From: Jatrophihabitans sp.
GTDB lineage: Bacteria; Actinomycetota; Actinomycetes; Mycobacteriales; Jatrophihabitantaceae
DNA length: 64,000 nt
Assembly: GCA_036399055.1 (NCBI GenBank)
Contig: DASWNX010000040.1
Coordinates: forward strand, 124,001 to 188,000
Direction of reading: 5' to 3'
In this document: piece after piece, positions 59,279 to 64,000 of the stretch
Position numbering within the stretch: position 1 is the stretch's first letter
Layout of the letters: each line of letters starts with the position of its first letter
Notes under the pieces: generated by a model
The model's input: only the letters and a program-made list of their open reading frames with translations
Told to the model about the DNA's origin: nothing
Database searches by the model: none
Position numbers and translations under genes: made by a program

Positions 59279-60597
59279 CCGGCGCCCCCTCCAGCGTTCC
59301 GGCGAACCCCGCTGTTCCGACAAGCTCCGCTGTTCCGGCGAGCCCCGGGGTTCCGACAAGCCCTGCTGTTCCGACAAGCTCCGCTGTTCCGACAAGCTCC
59401 GGGGTTCCGAGAAGCCCTGCGGTTCCGAGAAGCCCCGCGTGGGAGTTGCCGCTGCGTCCGGAGCTGCGCGGTCAGGCGCCCTACGGCGCCCCGCAGCTGG
59501 ACGTGGCGGTGCGGCTGAACACCAACGAGAACCCCTACCCGCCCTCGGCCAAGGTGGTGGCCGACATCGCCGCCGCGGTGAGCGCCGCCGCGGCCGGGCT
59601 CAACCGCTACCCCGACCGGGAGTGCGCCGAGCTGCGCGCCGCGCTGGCCGGCTACCTCGTCGGCGAGGCCGGTGTGCGGCTGGGCCCGGAGCAGCTCTGG
59701 CCGGCCAACGGCTCGAACGAGGTCATGCAGCAGCTGCTGCAGGCCTTCGGCGGGCCGGGCCGCACCGCGCTGTCCTTCGCCCCGACGTACGCGATGTACC
59801 CCGAGTACGCCCGCAACACCTCCACGGAGTGGGCGACCGGGCGGCGGGCCGCCGACTTCGGCCTGGACCTGGACTCCGCGATCGGCATGATCAGCAAGCT
59901 GCAGCCGTCGGTGGTGCTGCTGGCCTCGCCGAACAACCCGACCGGGACGGCCCTGCCGCAGGAGCAGCTGCGGGCCGTCCTGGACACCGCGCCCGGGGTG
60001 GTGATCGTCGACGAGGCCTACGCCGAGTTCCGCCGGGCCGGGGTGCCCAGCGCGATGAGCCTGCTCGCCGACTACCCGCAGTTGATCGTCACCCGGACGA
60101 TGAGCAAGGCGTTCGCGCTGGCCGGCGGCCGGTTGGGCTACCTGGCCGCCTCGTCGGAGGTGGTGGACGCCGTCCGGATCGTCCGGCTGCCCTACCACCT
60201 GTCCGCGGTGAGCCAGGCGACCGCGCTGGCCGCGCTGGCCAACAGCGACGAGCTGCTGGGCCGGGTCAGCGAGCTGCGGGCCGAACGGGACGCGACCGTG
60301 AGCTGGCTGCGCGGCCTGGGCCTGCGCGCGGCCGACTCCGACGCCAACTTCGTGCTGTTCGGCGCCTTCGCCGATCGGCACGCGGTGTGGCAGGGTCTGC
60401 TCGATCGGGGCGTGCTGATCCGCAAGACCGGCCCGGACGGCTGGCTGCGGGTCTCGATCGGCGCCGCCGAAGAGATGCGGGCCTTCAGGGGCGCCCTGTC
60501 AGAGTTGGCCGCGATGGGGCAGCTGAGCGGCGACCCGGCGGCGCGGCAGGTGACCGGGTCCACCGGAACCGGATCTACAGAGGAGGACCGCGCGTGA
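59275..60597 (+). CDS. hisC: Histidinol-phosphate aminotransferase with a repetitive N-terminal extension
   Basis: PLP enzyme converting imidazole-acetol phosphate to histidinol phosphate. Core features: [51 protein letters not shown], and the PLP lysine in [15 protein letters not shown]. At 440 residues it is about 60 longer than usual; the extra residues are a run of eight hexapeptides of the type [12 protein letters not shown] encoded by 18-bp tandem DNA repeats (59297-59440). ATG 59275 overlaps the hisD stop. A later internal start could give a normal-length protein, but none with a clear ribosome site was seen. Confidence 0.95.
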   Translation: MTGAPSSVPANPAVPTSSAVPASPGVPTSPAVPTSSAVPTSSGVPRSPAVPRSPAWELPLRPELRGQAPYGAPQLDVAVRLNTNENPYPPSAKVVADIAAAVSAAAAGLNRYPDRECAELRAALAGYLVGEAGVRLGPEQLWPANGSNEVMQQLLQAFGGPGRTALSFAPTYAMYPEYARNTSTEWATGRRAADFGLDLDSAIGMISKLQPSVVLLASPNNPTGTALPQEQLRAVLDTAPGVVIVDEAYAEFRRAGVPSAMSLLADYPQLIVTRTMSKAFALAGGRLGYLAASSEVVDAVRIVRLPYHLSAVSQATALAALANSDELLGRVSELRAERDATVSWLRGLGLRAADSDANFVLFGAFADRHAVWQGLLDRGVLIRKTGPDGWLRVSIGAAEEMRAFRGALSELAAMGQLSGDPAARQVTGSTGTGSTEEDRA

Positions 60598-61205
60598 GCC
60601 GCATGGGACGCATGGGACGCATCGAGCGCACCACCGCCGAGACCAAGGTGCTGGTCGAGATCGACCTCGACGGCGCGGGCAGCGCTGACATCAGCACCGG
60701 GGTCGGGTTCTTCGACCACATGCTGGGCTCGTTCGCCAAGCACGGCCTGTTCGACCTGACCGCCCACGTCGAGGGCGACCTGCACATCGACTCCCATCAC
60801 AGCGTCGAGGACGCCGCCATCGCGCTCGGCCAGGCCTTCGCCGAGGCGGCCGGCGACAAGGCCGGCACCCGGCGGTTCGGCGACGCGATGATCCCGATGG
60901 ACGAGGCGCTGGTGTCGGCGGCGGTCGACCTGTCCGGCCGGCCCTACCTGGTGCACAACGAGCCAGAGGGCGCGCCGCCGTACCTGATCGGCCGCGACAC
61001 CGCCTACGCCACCACCCTGACCCGGCACGTCTTCGAGTCCTTCACCTACCACGCCCGGGTGGCGATGCACGTCACCGTGCACGGCGGCCGGGACTGGCAC
61101 CACATCACCGAGGCGCAGTACAAGGCGGTGGCCCGGGCGCTGCGGGCGGCGGTGGAGCTGGATCCGCGGCAGTCCGGCGTGCCCTCGACCAAGGGCGTGC
61201 TGTAG
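60594..61205 (+). CDS. hisB: Imidazoleglycerol-phosphate dehydratase
   Basis: Dehydrates IGP in histidine synthesis. The 203-residue monofunctional enzyme (no phosphatase domain) has [62 protein letters not shown] and [16 protein letters not shown], the two His-rich metal sites. GTG 60594 overlaps the hisC stop and has GAGGAG six bases upstream. The first codons include a nine-base duplication ([12 protein letters not shown]). Confidence 0.96.
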   Translation: MSRMGRMGRIERTTAETKVLVEIDLDGAGSADISTGVGFFDHMLGSFAKHGLFDLTAHVEGDLHIDSHHSVEDAAIALGQAFAEAAGDKAGTRRFGDAMIPMDEALVSAAVDLSGRPYLVHNEPEGAPPYLIGRDTAYATTLTRHVFESFTYHARVAMHVTVHGGRDWHHITEAQYKAVARALRAAVELDPRQSGVPSTKGVL

Positions 61206-61230
61206 CGGTGGGCCGGCCCCAGTTGAAGCG

Positions 61231-61276
61231 CGGTGGCAGATGAAGCGGTGGCAGATGAAGCGCGGTGGCAGATGAG
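61231..61276 (+). repeat. Three copies of a 15-bp unit over the hisH start
   Basis: CGGTGGCAGATGAAG stands at 61231-61245 and 61246-61260, and CGGTGGCAGATGAG at 61263-61276. Each copy contains GTG and ATG codons; the third copy's ATG is the hisH start. Confidence 0.95.
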
Positions 61277-61952
61277 CAGGGTGGTCGTGCTCGATTACGG
61301 CTCGGGCAACATCCGCTCGGCGGTGCGGGCGCTGGAACGGGTCGGCGCCGACGTCGAGCTGAGCGCCGACCCGCGGGCCGCGGTGGAGGCCGATGGACTG
61401 GTGGTGCCGGGCGTCGGAGCGTTCGCCGCGTGCATGGCGGGCCTGCGCCGGGTGCAGGCGCAGCAGATTTTGACCGAGCGGGCGCAAGCCGGCCGGCCGG
61501 TGCTCGGCATCTGCGTGGGCATGCAGGTGCTGTTCTCGGCCGGCATCGAGCACGGCGTCGAAACGCCGGGCCTGGGCCTGCTGCCAGGCCGGGTCGAGCG
61601 GCTCAACGCCCCGGTGATCCCGCACATGGGATGGAACACGGTGCGCCCACCGGCCGGCTCCACGCTGTTCGACGGCGTCGAGGACGCCCGGTTCTACTTC
61701 GTGCACTCCTACGCGGTGCACCCGAGCGCTGATCAGGCCGAGCAGGCCGGCTCGGGCGCTGAGCAGGCCGAGCAGGCCGGCGCTGCGCAGACCAGCTCTG
61801 ACCACATCGGCTTCGCGGTCACCCTGGCCGAGCACGGCGAGGAGTTCGTCGCGGCGGTGGAGGCCGGACCGGTGTCAGCTACCCAGTTCCACCCGGAGAA
61901 GTCCGGAGACGCCGGGGCGCGACTGCTGGCCAACTGGCTGGGCAGCCTGTGA
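61272..61952 (+). CDS. hisH: Imidazole glycerol phosphate synthase, glutaminase subunit
   Basis: Releases ammonia from glutamine for HisF. The 226-residue protein has VVLDYGSGNIRSAVRAL, VPGVGAFAACM, the nucleophile in GICVGMQVLFS, and the His-Glu pair in TQFHPEKSGDAG. Between FVHSYAVHP and DHIGFAVT there is an insertion of about 24 residues made of AEQAGSGAEQAEQAG repeats, absent from typical HisH. ATG 61272 is the last of three repeated start-like units; GTG 61233 would add 13 residues. Confidence 0.95.
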   Translation: MSRVVVLDYGSGNIRSAVRALERVGADVELSADPRAAVEADGLVVPGVGAFAACMAGLRRVQAQQILTERAQAGRPVLGICVGMQVLFSAGIEHGVETPGLGLLPGRVERLNAPVIPHMGWNTVRPPAGSTLFDGVEDARFYFVHSYAVHPSADQAEQAGSGAEQAEQAGAAQTSSDHIGFAVTLAEHGEEFVAAVEAGPVSATQFHPEKSGDAGARLLANWLGSL

Positions 61953-61992
61953 CGGCGGCTGCTCTCACCGTCCCCGCAGCGGCCGGACGAGC

Positions 61993-62340
61993 ATGAGCAA
62001 GCAACGGGCCCGCCTGCGCGCCGAACGCCTGGCCGCCACCGCGCAACGGCAGGAGCTGCACCGCCAGCGGCAGGCCGCCGAGGCCGAGCGCCGCCGCCGG
62101 CGAGCTCGCTGGCAGGCATCCTGGCGCGCCCTGGCCGGCCGGCGCCGCCAGCCGCAGGCCGGCAGGCTCAGCGTCCGCCGCAAGGAGCAGCGCGCCGTCA
62201 TCGCCTCGGCGCTGCTGGTCGTGGTGGTGCTGACCTACCTGATGAGCCGATCGGTCGTCATGGTGATCGGCGTGCTGCTGGTCGCGGCGATCGCCGTGCC
62301 GGCGCTGGCCCTGGCCTTCGGAGATCGGAGCAGGAGATGA
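61993..62340 (+). CDS. Small basic membrane protein of the his operon
   Basis: 115 residues: a very basic, helical N-terminus ([29 protein letters not shown]) and two membrane helices at the end ([16 protein letters not shown] and [20 protein letters not shown]). It lies between hisH and priA and overlaps priA by four bases (ATGA), so it is cotranslated with histidine enzymes. Similar small genes occur at this place in other actinobacteria; no function known to me. Confidence 0.7.
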   Translation: MSKQRARLRAERLAATAQRQELHRQRQAAEAERRRRRARWQASWRALAGRRRQPQAGRLSVRRKEQRAVIASALLVVVVLTYLMSRSVVMVIGVLLVAAIAVPALALAFGDRSRR

Positions 62341-63086
62341 CCGCCCAGCATCGGCCGCTGACGCTGCTGCCGGCCGTCGACGTCGCCGACGGCGTCGCGG
62401 TCCGGCTGGTGCAGGGCGCGGCCGGCACCGAGACCTCCTACGGCAGCCCGCTGCAGGCCGCGCTGGACTGGCAGGCCGACGGCGCCCAGTGGGTGCACCT
62501 GGTGGACCTGGACGCCGCGTTCGGCCGCGGCGACAACCGCGAGCTGCTGGCCGAGGTGACCGGGCGGCTCGACATCGCCGTGGAGCTGTCCGGCGGGATC
62601 CGCGATGACGACTCACTCGCCGCGGCGCTGGCCACCGGCTGCGCGCGGGTTAACCTGGGCACCGCGGCCCTGGAGTCCCCGGACTGGGTGCGCTCGGCGA
62701 TCGCCCGGCACGGCGACCGGATCGCCGTCGGCCTCGACGTCCGCGGCACGACCCTGGCGGCCCGGGGCTGGACCTCGGAGGGCGGTGACCTCTACGAGAC
62801 GATCGAGCGGCTGGACCGCGACGGCTGCGCCCGTTACGTGCTGACCGACGTGCACCGCGACGGCACCCTGACCGGGCCGAACCTGGAGCTGCTGCGCTCG
62901 GTGTGCGCCGTCACCGACCGGCCGGTGGTGGCCTCCGGCGGGGTGTCCTCGCTGGCGGACCTGCGCAGCCTGGCCGGGTTGCGCGAGATCGGCGTCGAGG
63001 GCGCGATCATCGGCAAGGCGCTCTACGCCGGCGCCTTCACCCTGCGCGAGGCGCTGGCCGCGGTGGCCGCGGCGGCCGAGGGCTGA
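62337..63086 (+). CDS. priA: Bifunctional phosphoribosyl isomerase PriA (HisA/TrpF)
   Basis: Isomerises ProFAR in histidine synthesis and, in actinobacteria, also phosphoribosylanthranilate in tryptophan synthesis. The 249-residue barrel shows [18 protein letters not shown] with the catalytic Asp, [57 protein letters not shown] with the second Asp, and [12 protein letters not shown]. Length and the [10 protein letters not shown] loop fit PriA. No separate trpF is in the window. Confidence 0.92.
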   Translation: MTAQHRPLTLLPAVDVADGVAVRLVQGAAGTETSYGSPLQAALDWQADGAQWVHLVDLDAAFGRGDNRELLAEVTGRLDIAVELSGGIRDDDSLAAALATGCARVNLGTAALESPDWVRSAIARHGDRIAVGLDVRGTTLAARGWTSEGGDLYETIERLDRDGCARYVLTDVHRDGTLTGPNLELLRSVCAVTDRPVVASGGVSSLADLRSLAGLREIGVEGAIIGKALYAGAFTLREALAAVAAAAEG

Positions 63087-63088
63087 GC

Positions 63089-63880
63089 ATGGCTGTCGCG
63101 GTGCGGGTGATCCCCTGCCTGGACGTCGCGGACGGCCGGGTGGTCAAGGGCGTCAACTTCACCGGCCTGCGCGACGCCGGCGATCCGGTGGAGCTGGCCC
63201 GCCGCTATGACGCCGAGGGCGCCGACGAGCTGACCTTTCTCGACATCACGGCGTCCTCCGCGGGCAGGCAGACCACCCTGGAGGTGGTGTCGCGGACCGC
63301 CGAGCAGGTCTTCATCCCCCTCACCGTGGGCGGCGGGGTGCGCTCGGTAGCCGACGTGGACGCGCTGCTGCGCGCGGGCGCGGACAAGGTCGGGGTCAAC
63401 ACCGCCGCGATCGCCCGCCCCGAGCTGCTTGCCGAGATCGCCGACCGGTTCGGCCGGCAGGTGCTGGTGCTGTCGGTGGACGCGCGCCGGACGCCGGCCG
63501 GCGCGGCGGCGACCGAGTCCGGCTTCGAGGTGACCACTCACGGCGGCCGGCGCGGCGCCGGCGTCGACGCGCTGTGGTGGGCGGCCCGAGCCGCTGAGCT
63601 CGGCGCGGGGGAGATCCTGCTGAACTCGATGGACGCCGACGGCACCCAGAACGGCTTCGACCTGGAGCTGATCGCAGCGGTCCGGGCGGTGGTGTCGGTG
63701 CCGGTGATCGCCAGCGGCGGCGCCGGCGCGGCGCGGCACTTCCCCCCGGCGGTGGCGGCCGGCGCCGACGCGGTGCTGGCGGCCAGCGTGTTCCACTACC
63801 AGCAGGTCAGCATCGGCGAGGTCAAGAGCTGCCTGGCCGCGGCCGGCGTCCCGGTCCGGCTGCCCCCAGTCGCCCCCTGA
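63089..63880 (+). CDS. hisF: Imidazole glycerol phosphate synthase, cyclase subunit
   Basis: Partner of HisH; forms IGP and AICAR. The 263-residue barrel has [20 protein letters not shown] with the first catalytic Asp, [58 protein letters not shown] with the second Asp and [11 protein letters not shown] 63089 begins two bases after the priA stop. Confidence 0.96.
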   Translation: MAVAVRVIPCLDVADGRVVKGVNFTGLRDAGDPVELARRYDAEGADELTFLDITASSAGRQTTLEVVSRTAEQVFIPLTVGGGVRSVADVDALLRAGADKVGVNTAAIARPELLAEIADRFGRQVLVLSVDARRTPAGAAATESGFEVTTHGGRRGAGVDALWWAARAAELGAGEILLNSMDADGTQNGFDLELIAAVRAVVSVPVIASGGAGAARHFPPAVAAGADAVLAASVFHYQQVSIGEVKSCLAAAGVPVRLPPVAP

Positions 63881-63971
63881 GCTGGTCGGCGGCGGTAACG
63901 TGGCTTCTTGCCCGCGTCGTCGGGCGCCGCCGGCCAGCCCAGCCCAGCGGTCGTCGAGCCGGGAACCGCCC

Positions 63972-64000
63972 GTGAGGATCACAGCCCGCCTGGCGCTCGT
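63972..64000 (+). CDS. Possible start of a gene running off the right edge
   Basis: GTG 63972 opens a frame beginning MRITARLALV that reaches the window end. The basic-then-hydrophobic start would suit a signal peptide or membrane protein, but ten codons cannot establish a gene. The 63881-63971 stretch shows nothing else. Confidence 0.2.

Noticed and set aside
1..64000. tRNA, rRNA, insertion sequence or prophage genes
   Set aside because: None was recognised in the gaps; the only structured RNA found is the ileS T-box.

Overview
The window reads as chromosome of a high-GC actinobacterium. Third codon positions are almost all G or C, GTG starts are frequent, several promoters appear leaderless, and gene order follows the mycobacterial and streptomycete cell-division (dcw) region. 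The MurE substrate motif DNPR points to meso-diaminopimelate peptidoglycan. There is no insertion sequence, prophage, CRISPR array, tRNA or rRNA gene. I cannot name the genus; a Frankia- or Jatrophihabitans-like lineage is only a guess.

Region by region: (1) 1-8.4 kb is a mixed-strand block with a PASTA Ser/Thr kinase (cut by the left edge), a spermidine-synthase-like protein, an Rv2175c-like regulator, a split lycopene cyclase (crtYc/crtYd), an MptA/MptB-type mannosyltransferase, a polyprenyl diphosphate synthase, metF, a GNAT acetyltransferase and a YbaK protein. This matches the Mycobacterium Rv2176-Rv2170 order as I remember it, with the cyclase pair inserted. (2) 8.5-15.6 kb is a divergent assimilatory sulfate locus: sirA/nirA, a small zinc-ribbon gene and cysH on the minus strand; cysC, cysD, cysN and cysG on the plus strand. 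Each arm is preceded by a 30-codon leader ORF with an R-x-H-[IV]-D-L-x-R...A-x-C signature. The minus leader ends in Cys-stop just before a sequence able to pair with the sirA Shine-Dalgarno. This is the most interesting regulatory system in the window. (3) 15.7-18.9 kb carries a HEPN protein, a methyltransferase, dinB and a DUF3040 gene, with a near-consensus LexA box in front. (4) 19.4-24.1 kb is a minus-strand moxR-DUF58-transglutaminase cluster. (5) 24.4-43.6 kb is the dcw cluster: mraZ, rsmH, ftsL-like, ftsI, murE, murF, mraY, ftsW, murG, murC, ftsQ, ftsZ, yggS, sepF, yggT, divIVA. murD is missing; a 67-codon ORF resembling a MurD C-terminal remnant sits in its place. pgeF (yfiH) is also absent between ftsZ and yggS. 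(6) 43.7-50.2 kb: ileS behind a T-box with an AUC specifier, a DksA/TraR protein, lspA, rluD and a MhuD-like heme-degrading monooxygenase. (7) 50.4-57.8 kb: dnaE and less characterised genes. (8) 58-63.9 kb: the histidine operon hisD-hisC-hisB-hisH-small membrane protein-priA(hisA)-hisF.

A recurring oddity is short tandem duplication. It occurs at gene boundaries (crtYc start, HEPN stop, hisH start), inside coding ends (FtsI N-terminus, FtsW C-terminus, HisC N-terminus, a HisH loop, the 42.7-kb protein) and as intergenic minisatellites at 19.1, 49.7 and 57.0 kb.
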